Assembly (NCBI GenBank): GCA_965153355.1
Contig: OZ231128.1
Coordinates: 41,602,001-41,666,000 of the forward strand
Source of the DNA: Flaccisagitta enflata
Taxonomy: Eukaryota; Chaetognatha; Sagittoidea; Aphragmophora
DNA: 64,000 nucleotides
Reading direction: 5' to 3'
Positions 1-11,680 of this stretch are shown in pieces. The translations under genes and the position numbers were made by a program. The notes under the pieces were generated by a model that was not told where the DNA came from, did no database searches, and saw only the letters and a program-made list of their open reading frames with translations. Each line of letters starts with the position of its first letter. Position 1 is the stretch's first letter.

Positions 1-502
1 ACAACATAGCATTTACGCAGTAGGATGAAATTTTTTGTACATCACATCGGATTGATGATAACTGATTAAAAACTGAGAAATGATCAGATTATCTATTTTT
101 TGATAGGTTTTGCTTGTTATTTGCTTGTCCGGACAAAATCCGGACATGCCAATGTGGCCATTTTGACCTTATTCTTAGGCCCCCTAGGGGTAGGAGTGGT
201 CACAAAAAATGGTTTGGCAAGGTAATCCAGGTAGTTAGGTAGGTCATCAAACCATAAAAACTTGTCACAATACAATACACATTGCAGTTACAGTGTTAAC
301 ATGGTGGTACGTTGGGTTCTCGCGTCAAAAAGAGATTGTGACATTAACCTCAATTAAAAATTTTTTTTCCTGCTTTTGGTATTCACAGAAATTGAATTAA
401 GCTCCTAACGATGGTTCCTGTCATCAAAATTGCCTGAAGTATTGAGAAAATCATTTTTTCAACCAACCTCCACATTGATTAAATGGGTGAGGTTGAGGAA
501 TT
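1..502. other. No gene seen
   Basis: AT-leaning sequence with no supported frame, hairpin or element end. Confidence 0.6.
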
Positions 503-690
503 AAGGCCGGATACACGGCTACCCCAGTCGGGTGCGGTTGGGAAGCAGTCTTGGAGACGGTCATTAGTGCATTTGGGCAGGAGCAATAGGCTCAAAAAGT
601 TCAAATACACATAAAAAAGTAAAAAGGGGACCGACCAACCGACCAACCGGCCGACGGACCGACATAGTGGGGTGTAGTCGCGTGATGGTC
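503..690 (+). mobile_element. ACAAGGCC short element, subfamily AGTCGCG
   Basis: It has AAGGCCGGATACACGGCTAC, GGGCAGGAGCAATAGGC, GACCAACCGACCAACCGG and a decayed 3' end, GTGTAGTCGCGTGATGG. The 3' hairpin has lost its right arm. Confidence 0.65.
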
Positions 691-1017
691 ATTACACAAG
701 AAATGACCCTTTCCAATTTTTTTATAAGATTTTATTTTTTTTTTCTTGAAAAGATATACAAAACAGTATTTACTCATACTGTACTTCCATTATTTCAATT
801 AGTACGGCATAATTATAAGAAAATCATAGAAAAAGATTAAGGACACGCTACGAACATTTCAGCCTGAAGTTAGCAAAAATTTAAGGACATCTTAGCCTCA
901 GAAAAAATCTACTGGTCCTTATAAAAAAAAGTGTTCAAAGTGACTCCCTCAAAAAAAAATGGGTACCTTACACGCGGACAGATGGTCAGAAGCGGAAAAT
1001 CCGGACTTTAAGCGACT

Positions 1018-1084
1018 CAGGACGGAAGGACGGAACGATTGACCGACCAAAAAGTGGCTCATAGAGTCGCGTGCCCGCGATTTT
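1018..1084 (+). mobile_element. ACAAGGCC element, 3' fragment
   Basis: Only the GACC-rich part and the terminal hairpin AGTCGCGTGCCCGCGA remain, preceded by GGCTCATAG. Confidence 0.5.
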
Positions 1085-1289
1085 AACATCTTTTTCCTAC
1101 ACGTTTTTTATAAGAACGTCACTTTTTGGGCAAGCCTTCAATGTTCTTAAAGTTTGGGTAGATTCAAGGCTTAAGCATTCTTAAATCGTTTTTAATTCAA
1201 ACGCTGTTTTTAACCTTTAATTTAGAACGTTCTTAATTGGTTTGAGTTTCTCATCTAAGAGAAAGTGAAGGAAAATGTCAATGAAACTA

Positions 1290-1759
1290 CTATCTTCGCC
1301 AAAAGAAACGCGACACCCTGGTAATGATATGATTAATTGACTGTACTCAGTTAAAATTTGGCAACTAAGAGAGTTTGTGAGTCAACTATGCTTTTTTCAT
1401 GAGAAACAAATCAGGCTGTGAATCTAAAATGCAATTTCTGACGCATTTCTTTATTAAAAGATGTGATAACCTTTTCTCATTTGTCCTCAGTTTTTGCAAG
1501 CTTATGATTTTTAAAACAGGTCTACTCTTTTGCTTGCCATTTCCAAACGGTTGGAGCTACAGAACCCAGATTGCGCTCATATTTTAGATTTTTCAATGTA
1601 GATTACTTTGCTTTTTTTGGAAAAAGTATCTAGCTTTTCCAGAAGCATTTTGTAGATATTTTAGAGAAGATTAATATCTTTTTTTAAAAAAGTTTCTAGC
1701 TTCTCTAGAAGCCAAGATATTCAAGGTAGAAGGTGTCGCGTTTCTTTTGGCGAAGATAG
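1290..1759. mobile_element. Tc1/mariner-like miniature element with perfect 28-bp inverted ends
   Basis: The ends at 1290-1317 and 1732-1759 are perfect inverted repeats starting CTATCTTCGCCAAAAG. They are flanked by TA on both sides (1288-1289 and 1760-1761), the target duplication of the IS630-Tc1-mariner superfamily. The 470-bp body encodes no transposase. The short frame inside it (1399-1587) looks like chance. Confidence 0.8.
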
Positions 1760-1893
1760 TACAAAGCAGCAGGTTTTAACGTTTTATGTGAATATCAACA
1801 ACAATGGATATAGAGGCTGTGAAAACAAACAATTATGAAATTCTATCCAGGTTGAATATTTTCATAAAAAAGATGAAACTTTCTGTTTTTTTT

Positions 1894-2337
1894 TACCAGT
1901 AATGGCGGCTGTCGCCACGAGGAAAAAAAATTGTAAGTATTGGTCATTTTTCACCAAATTTTTGCCGTCACTGCAATTTTCTTATTTGTTAGATCAAATC
2001 AATAGCAATTGCATGTACTAATTGCACTGAAAATCAGAGAAAAATAGGACTGAGCTAGATGAGCTAAGAAAAACAAAGTACCTCAACCAGTCAACCAGCT
2101 GTGCTCATTGACACTCTTTCTGGTATTTGCATGCTCACATCAAAACATCTTTTATCCCATTTATAATTTAAAAAAAGACTGAGCTACATGAGCTAAATGA
2201 GCTAGAATACTCAGTAACACCCTCACAGATGAGTATCTATGCTCACTGACATGCTTTTTTGTATTTGCATGCTCAGAAATGGATCAAATCATTTCTTTAT
2301 TCATCGAATTTAAAATAGGAAAAAAAAGACTGAGCTA
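1894..2337 (+). mobile_element. Solitary left-arm fragment of the foldback family
   Basis: The fragment begins TACCAGTAATGGCGGCTG, as the intact element does, and continues through two GAGCTAAAT repeat blocks, ending near GACTGAGCTAAA. It lacks the exon-bearing part and the second arm. Confidence 0.75.
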
Positions 2338-2486
2338 AAGTTTTTTTATACATTTTTCCTGTTTTGAATCACCATAAGCATCGGTAGTTTCACAATTCTT
2401 GATGGTTCCTCTGATCAACGAAGAGTTGTTTGACGTACAAACGGGACTTGGGAACGAAATAGAGCGGGTAGTTTCCTGAAAGCGAA

Positions 2487-2489
<3 letters not shown>

Positions 2490-2582
<93 letters not shown>
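2490..2582. repeat. AAC triplet microsatellite
   Basis: A nearly pure AAC array. Three frames on the minus strand stay open (poly-Val, poly-Leu), which is an artefact of the repeat. Confidence 0.95.
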
Positions 2583-2584
<2 letters not shown>

Positions 2585-3015
2585 TAAAATGTAAAAGCCA
2601 AAAAGGGTACCTGTTAGATTCCATTGTTCCCACAGAATGAACGAATCGAAAAACTTGACAGAATCTATTTTCTTATTTTGCGAGGTAGGTCACAAGCTGG
2701 CCCGAGCGTGAAACCGGAAGTTCGTTCCGGTTGCGGAAAAAGGGCAGGGTCGCCCTAAAACGATAATGGGCTGCTTGGCCGTGACGGTAACGGTATTGAG
2801 AGGAAGAAGAGGAAGAAGAAACGAAAAAGAAGAAAAGAAAAAAAGAAAAAACGACGAAAAGAAAAAAAAGAATAAAAGAAAAAAAGAGAATTACGGAAGA
2901 CCTGTCCCATACCGTACCGTCCCCGACACGATATTTCAATGAATTGCATCGCTACGCCATGTGGCGGGAAATGGCGGTGTTGCAACGTCCACGGAATAGA
3001 GGTTTACCGCAGTGT

Positions 3016-3565
3016 CACGCTCGGCCCAGGTCACAAGAGATTTTCAAAACGCGATTTCTAAGGTTTTCTCTTCATTTCTATTCATGTCTCTTCCTATCTC
3101 TTCATGTGTCTCATATCTCATACGTCTCTTTTGTCTCTTTTGTCTCTTTTGTCTTCTATATATCTCTGATTTCTCTTATGTCTCTTATCTCTTATGCCTC
3201 TTCATGTCTCTCATGTCTCCTCATGTCTCTCCATATCTCGCCATATCTCTTCGTGAGAATGAGGCGTGGGGGGAGGCGTGGGAGGGTGGGGAGGAGTGGG
3301 GGAGGGTGAGGAGGCGTGGGGGTGGACAGGAGCCGTGGGAGGGGGGACAGGAGGCGTGGGAGAGGGGAGGCGTGGGTGGTAAGGAGGCGTGGGGGATGAG
3401 GAAGGGAGGCGTGGAGGGGGGGGTGAGGGAGGATTCAGTTTATATTTTCCTCTTTATCTCAGTATCTTTATAATTATATCTTAATATCTTTATATTTTAG
3501 TAATTTTTTTCTTAATATCTTACATCTAAAGAGGACGCATCTATTGAACATCTCTTGGCCTTGTC
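3016..3565 (-). mobile_element. AGATGCG-subfamily element, reverse, 3' end lost
   Basis: The reverse complement has the GGACGCATCT-type 5' motif next to TTGGCCTTGT, the G-rich GGCGTGGGGGAGG array (3263-3430) and the GTCTCTTAT array (3083-3250). The terminal hairpin is not found. Confidence 0.6.
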
Positions 3566-3668
3566 TCTTTTCAAATATACCTGAAAAAACACCAGTGATG
3601 CCGGCAAAGTGAAATGCTGAAGGCATATCTTTCATATTCAAGTGCTGTATCGAGGCAGGGTCAAACTG

Positions 3669-3679
3669 TGTGTGTGTGT

Positions 3680-3754
<75 letters not shown>
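3669..3754. repeat. Compound TG then GA microsatellite
   Basis: TG units run to 3694 and pure AG units to 3754. Confidence 0.95.
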
Positions 3755-3758
<4 letters not shown>

Positions 3759-3787
3759 ACTAATGCGCGCTTTATTCTGATCACGTC

Positions 3788-3933
3788 ATGACCAGGCCGG
3801 ATACACGGTTTACACGGATACAACGGTACAATTATATTTTTGAGGTCTCTGGCTTTACTGCTCCTGCCCAGATGCTCTTGTGATCTCAAATGGGGCCCCT
3901 ACCCACCCGCACGCGACTGGGGAAGCCGTGTTC
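3788..3933. mobile_element. Two facing ACAAGGCC element fragments
   Basis: GGCCGGATACACGGTTTACA on the plus strand is followed within 70 bp by the reverse-complement 5' part (GCTCCTGCCC, CCACCCGCACGCGACTGG), giving a head-to-head pair of 5' fragments. Confidence 0.45.
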
Positions 3934-4159
3934 CAACCTAAAATTCTCGTCATGCAATACACACCTCTGGGTTAATCCATACGTCTGCAAAGGACTTTTC
4001 CGTGTCTACTTGAAGGTAAAAGATGTTCGCTTTTGCGGGATCAAAAGGAATTTCCAACAATTTCTCCACCGAACTCGTTTTCAAGTGGATCAACTGAAAT
4101 AGACAAGCAATACGGGGCTACATGATGAGGCAAAAACGTAAACACAAATTGAAACAAAG

Positions 4160-4406
<247 letters not shown>

Positions 4407-4889
4407 GAGTGTTAGGAAAAGATGGCTGTAGATTGTAGAATCACATTTTTAAACAGGCTGACAAACCGGCCGTTCGTCAATATTTCATGTCGGAAAGTGA
4501 CCATAAAATTGTTGTTACCGCGGTAAATGTTGCGCGCGAATATTTCATCGAAACTGCAAAATTGTAGCCGTAGGTTGTTTGGGTTCCTTCGTCCTGAAAA
4601 TTTATTTGAAAATGTTTCGGCTGACTTCATGTTACTGACTATTGCAGGTTTATTCGTAAGGAAACAGAGAAAAGCGCAATGCAATGATCCATTTTGTCTC
4701 TCATTGTCACGACAACAAGTGACAAGCGTTTTACCACTTCAAATCTGAATTTGCCTTCTCATCAACATCAAGCTGTAATTTGTCGAAAATTGACTTTCCG
4801 ATCGGTCTACTGATTTTACGGAAATTAAACAAAACAAGCATGCTTTCAAAAATTTTGACTTCTACGGTTCATGGTTGCTTCCATTTTGA

Positions 4890-5080
4890 AATGTGATTGA
4901 GGAATTACCTTGCAAAGTGAGTGAGGAATCACCTTGATAAGTGAGCAAGGAATCACCTTTCTAAGTGAGCAAGGAATCACCTGCTAAGTGAGTGAGGAAT
5001 TACTTTACTAAGTGAGCTGAGTGAGGAATCACCTTTATAAGTGAGGAATCACCTTGATAAGTGAGTGAGGAATTACGCCA
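4890..5080. repeat. Tandem repeat, about 28-30 bp unit
   Basis: Six to seven units of the type AAGTGAGTGAGGAATCACCT with variable spacing. Confidence 0.8.
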
Positions 5081-5334
5081 GATTCAATTCCTCGAATTTT
5101 CTCTCCATTTACAATCATGACTCTTGTTACTTCATCGCCATCTCGACCCCAATCTACAGACAAAGAACAAAATATACAAATAGCATTTGAAGCAATCAAA
5201 CAAACAATAGAATATACAAACATCATTTGAACAAGGCCGGGTACACAAACAATAGACAGTCCTTGCGTAAGTTCAAGGGTGGTAATGTGGGTAGGCAAGG
5301 ACAGTTTCACAGGTGAGCAGAACTTGTTATGATA

Positions 5335-5518
5335 ACAAGGCCGGTAACACGGCTACCCTAGTCGCGTGCGGGTGGGCAGAGTTAGTGATAAAAAAAGGCT
5401 ATCAAAGTGATTGGGCAGGAGCAATAGCGCAAAAACCGCCTGAATTGCTCAAAGAAGCTAATGGAGATGGATCGACCGACCGATCAACCGACATAGCGGG
5501 TCATAGGGTCGCGTAGCA
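5335..5518 (+). mobile_element. ACAAGGCC element, nearly full length
   Basis: The 5' motif is TAGTCGCGTGCGGGTGGGC and the 3' hairpin is GGTCGCGTAGCACGCG, cut at the final bases by the neighbouring inverted-end element. The AGCAATAGCGCAAAAACCGC block is also seen at 6630-6765. Confidence 0.65.
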
Positions 5519-6628
5519 CGCGGCCCCAAAAGACCGATGTCCTGTAGGACACAGGGGTGAATTTCCTTACGTCCTGAGAAGGGATATTTCCGGCCTTAAG
5601 GTAATTTTCCATGATATTCAATAAGTCGAGGTGCGAATGAAGATAAAATTTCGGTTTCAGTCTCTTTTCATAACTATATTTATAATTCTTTTCTGATTTT
5701 TTTAATAAAATTTGTAATTTTGTAGTTTGATATTATTTTATTAGGAAAAGAAACCCTAGCATGATAAAGGCATTGCTCTGTTTTATTGACAAAGACAAGA
5801 AAGAATTACTGAAAATAATAGATTCCTTAAAAAAAGTGGTGCAATAATTCAAAACCTGTGAAGGGAAAATTCTAAGACTTAAACAAATTGAACAATTTTG
5901 CATTTCTAAGAACATGGCCCTTATCTTATATGTTCTTAGAATGAGGCCATGTTTTTGAAAATGCAAAATTTTGTATTTAGAGAAAGTCTTAGAATTTTCC
6001 CTGAGACAAGTCAAGTTATAAGAATAAATTTTCTTTAGATTTCCTTCTTTTTTCTCCTCTTTTCACTTGCTCAGCACTCTTTTTTTTATCTGCAAATGAT
6101 TTTCTATGCAAATCTAAAAACAATATAACATAACAATTATGTTTTTGATGAAAAAAGTCTAAATTAGTAAGATTTAAAATATTGAAAAAAATGTTTTGAC
6201 TCCTCTAATTTGGTCCTTGTTTGCACCTCGACATAAGAGCTAAGTATTTTTTACAATTTATTGTCAATTTTCCATGTTATTCAATGGGAATTTCATTTTT
6301 TTGTCAATTTTCCATGTTATCCAATTGCTATTTTGCATTTTTTTTTTTTTTTTTTGATTTTCCGTGTTATTCGGTGGAAAATGTGCATTTTTCTATTGTT
6401 TGTAAATTTTCCATGTTATTCAATGGGAAGTTTGCAAGTTGTCATTTTCCGATGTTATTCAATGGGAAGTTTGCATTTTGTCATTTTCCCATGTTATTCA
6501 ATGGAAATTTGAGAATTGAGAAGGTTCGGGGGGGGATGTACGGACGGACGTACGTACGTACGGACGGACGGAAGGAAATTCACCCCTTTGTCCTACAGGA
6601 CATCGGCCCTTTGGGGCCGCTGCCCAAA
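5519..6628. mobile_element. GGCCCC...GGGGCC inverted-end element, long variant
   Basis: The ends match GATGTCCTGTAGGACACAGG on the left and its complement on the right, plus the GGGGCCGCTGCCCAAA terminus. The body differs from other copies. It has an AT-rich segment, the nested 139-bp element, and a degenerate repeat of about 40-50 bp built on CCATGTTATTCAATGGGAA (6265-6515). A short run of ACGGACGTACGTACG precedes the right end. It directly follows an ACAAGGCC element. Confidence 0.7.
5863..6001. mobile_element. 139-bp palindromic miniature element
   Basis: Perfect 18-bp inverted ends, GGGAAAATTCTAAGACTT and its complement, enclose an inner inverted pair around AAGAACATGGCC. It lies inside the larger inverted-end element at 5519-6628. 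Confidence 0.65.
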
Positions 6629-6629
6629 G

Positions 6630-6765
6630 AAGGCTATTAAAGTGATTGGGCAGGAGCAATAGCGCAAAAACCGCCTGAAACGCCCAAAAAAGCTAATGGA
6701 GACGGACGGACCGACCGATCAACCGACATAGCGGGTCATAGAGTCGCGTAGCACGAGACTAAAAA
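6630..6765 (+). mobile_element. ACAAGGCC element, 3' two-thirds
   Basis: It starts at AAGGCTATTAAAGTGATTGG and ends GAGTCGCGTAGCACGAGACT followed by AAAAA. It duplicates the inner part of 5335-5518 on the far side of the inverted-end element. Confidence 0.6.
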
Positions 6766-7126
6766 TAGCTTTACTCATTCTTCACCTAGAGTTGTAAGCC
6801 GGAATTCCAAAAGGACATTCAGATACTTGCTACCAGCCGAATCGGGAAAAAAAGATCCAAAACCCGACACTTCCAAACCACCTGAGAAATATGTACGAAA
6901 AATATCATTAACTTTGGGTAAATGAAATTGGTTTTCCAATCACGTACAATACTTTCTGTCTGTGCCCGTCCGTTTGTCTGGTGTTTGGTCCTTCTGTCAG
7001 TCTGTAATTAACTTTTTCATCTTTTTGTTTGTCAGAAAAAGCTTTCGCTTGTTTTTTTTTTTTTTTTCTCATTGTTTTATCTTAAACTGAGGCACGTGAC
7101 ATTTTTTTCACAAATTTCTTGTGGAA

Positions 7127-8088
7127 AGGGATGGGAAATGATGATGGGATGGGAAATGATGATGGGATGGGAAATGATGATAGGATGGGAAATGATGAAG
7201 GGATGGGAAATGATGATAGGATGGGAAATGATGAAGGGATGGGAAATGATGAAGGGATGGGAAATGATGAAGGGATGGGAAATGATGAAAGGAAGGGAAA
7301 TGATGATGGGATGGGAAATGATGATGGGATGGGAAATGATGATGAGATGGAAAATGATGATGGGATGGGAAATGATGATAGGATGGGAAATGATGATGGG
7401 ATGGGAAATGATGAAGGGATGGGAAATGATGAAGGGAGAAGAAATGATGATGGGATGGGAAATGATGACAGGATGGGAAATTATGACGGGATGGGAAATG
7501 ATGAAGGGATGGGGAATGATGAAGAGATGGGAAATGATGATAGGATGGGAAATGATGATGGGATGGGAAATGATGATGGGATGGGAAATGATGATGGGAT
7601 GGGGAATGATGATGAGATGGGAAATGATGAAGGGATGGGAAATGATGAAGGGATGGGAAATGATGATAGGATGGAAAATGATGATAGGATGGAAAATGAT
7701 GCAGGGATGGGAAATGATGATGGAATGGGAAATGATGATAGGATGGGAAATGATGATGGGATGGGAAATGATGATGGGATGGGGAATGATGATGAGATGG
7801 GAAATGATGATGGGATGGGAAATGATGATAGGATGGGAAATGATGATGGGATGGGAAATGATGAAGGGATGGAAAATGATGAAGGGATGGGAAATGATGA
7901 TGGGATGGGAAATGATGATGGGATGGGAAATGATGATGAGATGGGAAATGATGATGGGATGGGAAATGATGATGAGATGGGAAATGATGACGGGATGAGA
8001 AATGATGATGGGATGGGAAAAGATGATGGGATGGGAAATGATGATGGGATGGGAAATGATGATGGGATGGGAAATGATGATGGGATGC
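7127..8088. repeat. 18-bp minisatellite, about 53 units
   Basis: Units of GATGGGAAATGATGATGG vary mainly at two or three positions (GAT/AAG/ACG). Because the unit is a multiple of three and lacks stops, four frames on both strands remain open for 230-350 codons, giving hexapeptides such as MGNDDG or HPIIIS. This is best read as a satellite, not a gene. Confidence 0.9.
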
Positions 8089-8667
8089 CATCGAGCGAGA
8101 TTAGGTCGGGACAAGCAAGTAAGAATAAACAATCTTCATTTAATAACAGGGACAACTTGACTTTATGATCACTGCATCGCATTTCTTAAATTGAGCACGG
8201 ACGGGTGGACTTATGATCAAACGATTGATGGATGATGATGACGACGTAGGTGCCAAAGGCGACTATGTGATTGAACCGTGTTTTAAAGAGAATTATTGGC
8301 TTTCATATGATACAGAAGAGCAAATTTGTAAATTATTGGATGTCACCTGTGGAAAAGTCGATGAAAGTCTGATTAATTCCTGTCAGCGTTTTGTCCATTA
8401 GCGTTGCCTGGGAGAAGGGGGGGGGTTGGAATGAAATGAGTCAAATGACCCATAATTACTTTGCACGCGGATGGCAGACACGGATGTCATTAACTCACCA
8501 GAAGGGGCAAAAGTATGGTTCGCGATATCATGAAAGTGGGAATCATCAATGAACTTCATCCTCTTTCGTTCACTATTTACCAATTATAGATTTCATGGGA
8601 AGCCTATTCATTTTTTCGGAGAGAAAAATGTGTTTCTCTCTGTAACAGAATCCATTTGTCATCATGA
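8089..8667. other. Mostly unannotated, one unproven frame
   Basis: Apart from the frame at 8213-8401 and a G run at 8419, I see nothing supportable. Confidence 0.5.
8213..8401 (+). other. Unrecognised small open frame with non-repetitive composition
   Basis: A 62-codon frame includes DDDDDVGAKGDYVIEPCFKE, ENYWLSYDTEEQICKLLD and VDESLINSCQRFVH. Unlike most frames here it is not a translated microsatellite. No start context or splice site clearly supports it. The opposite strand of the same stretch has an excellent acceptor (CCCCCTTCTCCCAG) and a CACAG/GTGACA donor enclosing a short open 61-nt segment, so either strand could hold an exon. No family was recognised. Confidence 0.2.
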
Positions 8668-8676
8668 GGGAGTTAT

Positions 8677-9191
8677 TTGGGTGCTTCGCATAGAAAAAGT
8701 TGGTCATTTCTTTTTGCCCTCTTTACCAAATGTGGAGTGGTTAATTTTAAGACCCTTACCATTTTTCTTTTATCAAAAATCGTTCATCTTCCATTTTTTT
8801 GAAAATTGTTTTTGAGGACCTAATTTGCATAATGCAATGGGATAAAACAATATGCTGATATTGTTTGAATCAGCTTTTACAAACTTCTACTCTACATTAA
8901 GTTGTAATTCTGCCTTTTTATAAGCTCTTTCATAGCTTATTTTCTGATGTATTAGTTTATTTTTACAAACATCATGATTTTTTAAGATAAATAATTGACC
9001 TTTTTGTAACAAAACTACACAGGATTTTGCTGAATTCTGGGAAATCTGTGGGAACTTTAAGGCCAAAACAAAAACGGAAGATGAAGGAATTTTGAAAAAC
9101 GGAAAATGGTCATCTTCATGATTTTTGCTCCTCCACATTATCTAAATAGGGTGAAGGGATACTCCCAACTTTTGCTATGTGAAGCACCCAA
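8677..9191. mobile_element. Miniature inverted-repeat element with 9-bp target duplication
   Basis: The ends read TTGGGTGCTTC and GAAGCACCCAA and extend as an imperfect 25-bp inverted repeat. The 9-bp sequence GGGAGTTAT is repeated exactly at 8668-8676 and 9192-9200. A 9-bp duplication is characteristic of Mutator-like (MULE) elements, though other superfamilies can make 8-9 bp. The 515-bp body has no coding frame. Confidence 0.75.
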
Positions 9192-9844
9192 GGGAGTTAT
9201 CTTCTCTTGATTCTCTTTTCAGTCCTGTTTCCATCTTTCAATTGGTCAATGGTCAGCACACAGGTCTGTCTTTTTTGCCACTCGTTTTTTTCTTCGGACA
9301 TCCATTTGTCAGTCATTTGCTGTTCTAGTGTGTTGTGAGTCTTAAGCATCGAGTGTTAGCAGAGTTGCCCTGCCCTAGCTGAATTTTATAGGCCAGGTCT
9401 TCCCGAGCTTTTTGCGTGGTCGGCCATATGAATTTGGAATTCTGTCTAGACTCAATTAAGAAAATGACGAAGACGGTATGCATAACGATCATATATTCCA
9501 CGGATGCACCAACTCAGTTACCTTGGCGTGTAGTTGATTAACTCAAGTGAGCGTCATCAGCTCTTCTCCTTCTGAGTACAAAAACGCCTACCATGGCAGA
9601 TAGTGAGCTTCCGTTAAACGAAAGACAGCGGGTTTTGTAATCATGTGCATGTAACTAAAGACCCTACCTTAGCATAGAGTGGGTCTCTCAGGGGCCTGTA
9701 GGGGAATTTTGGGCCCCTATACAATAAAAAATCCAGGCCCCCCCTGTCATGACATGACCGCCGCTGCGTTGATATACAGTTTTTTGTTTACTTTTCAATC
9801 TGGAGCTGAAAATCCAAACAAGTGTTGAACTAAGCTCTGTAACA

Positions 9845-10538
9845 ACAAGGCCGGATACATGGCTACACTAGTTGTGTGCAGATGAGCAGGAGCTGAAGAA
9901 GGTCACTGGGTCATCTGGGCAGGAGCCGTATGCTCAACAAGTCATCCAAGGATCGCACATGGTCAGCGGTACCCGATGCCCTGCTTGGAGTGATTAGCTG
10001 AAGAAGTGGAGTGAGAGCAGGGCAGCGGCCCCAAAGGGCCGATGTCCTGTAGGACACAGGGGTGAACCGTTACGTCTGTCTGACATATTATTCAATGAGA
10101 ATTTGAGGTCTGAGAGGCTGGATTTGAGGCCCAAGAGGATGGATTTGAGGCCCAAGAGGCTGGATTTGAGGCCCAAGAGGCTAGATTTGAGGCAAGAGAG
10201 GCTGGATTTGAGGCCTGAGAGGCTGTATTTGAGGCCTGAGAGGCTGGATTTGAGGCCTGAGAGGCTTGATTTGAGGCCTGAGAGGCCAGGTTTGAGGCCT
10301 GAGAGGCCAGATTTGAGGCCTGAGAGGCTTGAGAAGCTTCGGAGGGGGGGGGACGTACGTACGTACGTACGTAATGTCAGACAGACGTAACGGTTCACCC
10401 CTGTGTCCTACAGGACATCGGCCCTTTGGGGCCGCTGCCCAAAAAGCTCAAAAATGCCTAAAAAGTAAAAGGGGGACCAACTGACCGACCGATAGACCGA
10501 CATAGCGAGTCGTAGAGTTGCGTAGCACGCAAGTAAAA
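9845..10538 (+). mobile_element. ACAAGGCC element split by a nested element
   Basis: The 5' part (9845-9952) has ACAAGGCCGGATACATGGC. The 3' part (10441-10538) has GACCAACTGACCGACCG and ends GAGTTGCGTAGCACGCAAGT then AAAAA. The nested element occupies 9953-10440. Confidence 0.6.
9953..10440. mobile_element. GGGCAGCGG inverted-end element carrying a 21-bp minisatellite
   Basis: The left part has CAGCGGTACCCGATGCCCTG and a small stem-loop (CCCTGCT to AGCAGGG). The inverted ends are GGCAGCGGCCCCAAAGGGCC with GATGTCCTGTAGGAC, and about 11 tandem units of GAGGCCTGAGAGGCTGGATTT lie at 10105-10330. It interrupts an ACAAGGCC element whose halves lie at 9845-9952 and 10441-10538. Confidence 0.75.
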
Positions 10539-11089
10539 AAAGAAAAGAATATAAGCTAGGGGCTTGGTTTTGCACAAGCACATTATTCCCTCAGGGGCTT
10601 TAGATTTTATTGGGCCCTAGACTTTCCTTTTTTTTTCTTTTTTTTTTTCTTTTTTTTTGCTTTTTTTTTCTTTTTTTCTTTTCTTTCTCTTTTTTTTTTC
10701 TATCTCAATTTTCCTTTTTCTTTTCTTTTTTCCCCTTTTCCCCTTTTTTTCCTCTCCATTTCTATGACAACTGAGGGGCCTGCCGCCCCCCCCCCCCTGA
10801 GACCTGGACCCTTATAATTTGTATAGGGTGTATAGGCCTCTACAGGCCCCTGGGGTCTCTGTTAGGTTACAGTTTTTCGGATTATGGAGTTGTGCGCATG
10901 TAACTAAACAATCTACCTAGGCATAGAGTGGGTTTCTCTTAAGTGACAGCTTATCGGATTATTGAGTTCTGCGCATGTAACTAAAGACCCTACCTTGGCA
11001 TAAAGTGGGTTTCCGTTAAGTGAGAGACATCCGGCATCGAAGTAAAGAGAATCCGCGTTGCGGAGATGAAATGGAAAGTAAACAAATGC
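10539..11089. other. Pyrimidine tract and unannotated sequence
   Basis: T-rich sequence with CTTT steps at 10621-10760 is followed by three short phrases containing GCATGTAACTAAA and AGTGGGTTTC that also occur near 9650. No gene is seen. Confidence 0.5.
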
Positions 11090-11290
11090 ATCAACCGGAT
11101 CTAAAGCGAGAAAAAGAAATGACCATCATAACAACCCACGGATCCCAGGAACAAACTCATGGTGGAAAAAAAAGGCCAAGGCTTGTGACCACCGGGAACG
11201 GCTAGTACTGTGCATGAGCTACAGTTAGAGCCAAAAAACAAAAAAATCTGCTTGGAAATAATCGCTATATAGCCCGAAAACTGTACAACA
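11090..11290. repeat. Dispersed repeat, copy 1 (GGATCCCAGGAACA type)
   Basis: It shares GGATCCCAGGAACA, ATGGTGGAAAAAAAAGGCCA and GAGCTACAGTTAGAGCCAAA with the inverse copy at 22990-23170. No coding frame is convincing. Confidence 0.5.
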
Positions 11291-11555
11291 TACAAGAAAA
11301 CAAAAAGTGTCTGATTTGTCACTGAAAATTCTGGCAAAAGGATGCGAGGAGTCTCATAAAGTCTCGATTAAAGGATGAAATTGTTGCTAATAATGGTACA
11401 TTTGACAATTTCTTTCTCTTTCACAGCATTTAAATGCGGATTTCTACTTGCTTGATTGGTCACTGTGAAGACTTAAGTAACCATGTCTCCTTCTTTTCTT
11501 TAATCTTATTTGCTTTGTTTTCCTCCTTTATTTCGTTCTCTTTCTTTCTATCTGT

Positions 11556-11635
<80 letters not shown>

Positions 11636-11637
11636 TC
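11556..11637. repeat. TTTC microsatellite
   Basis: About 20 TTTC units. Frames on both strands here are repeat artefacts. Confidence 0.95.
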
Positions 11638-11680
11638 ATATTTTCATTCATTCTTTCTTTCTTTTTTCCTTTTCCTTTTT

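Noticed and set aside
503-690. tRNA-derived SINE head in the ACAAGGCC elements
   Set aside because: I looked for A-box and B-box promoter motifs and cloverleaf pairing and did not find a convincing match, so a tRNA origin is not claimed.
2611-2690. Possible minus-strand exon ending AACAG/GTACCC beside the AAC array
   Set aside because: The donor is weak, no acceptor was found, and the peptide (FDSFILWEQWNLT) is too short to place. It fits the repeat-after-donor pattern but is not enough to call.
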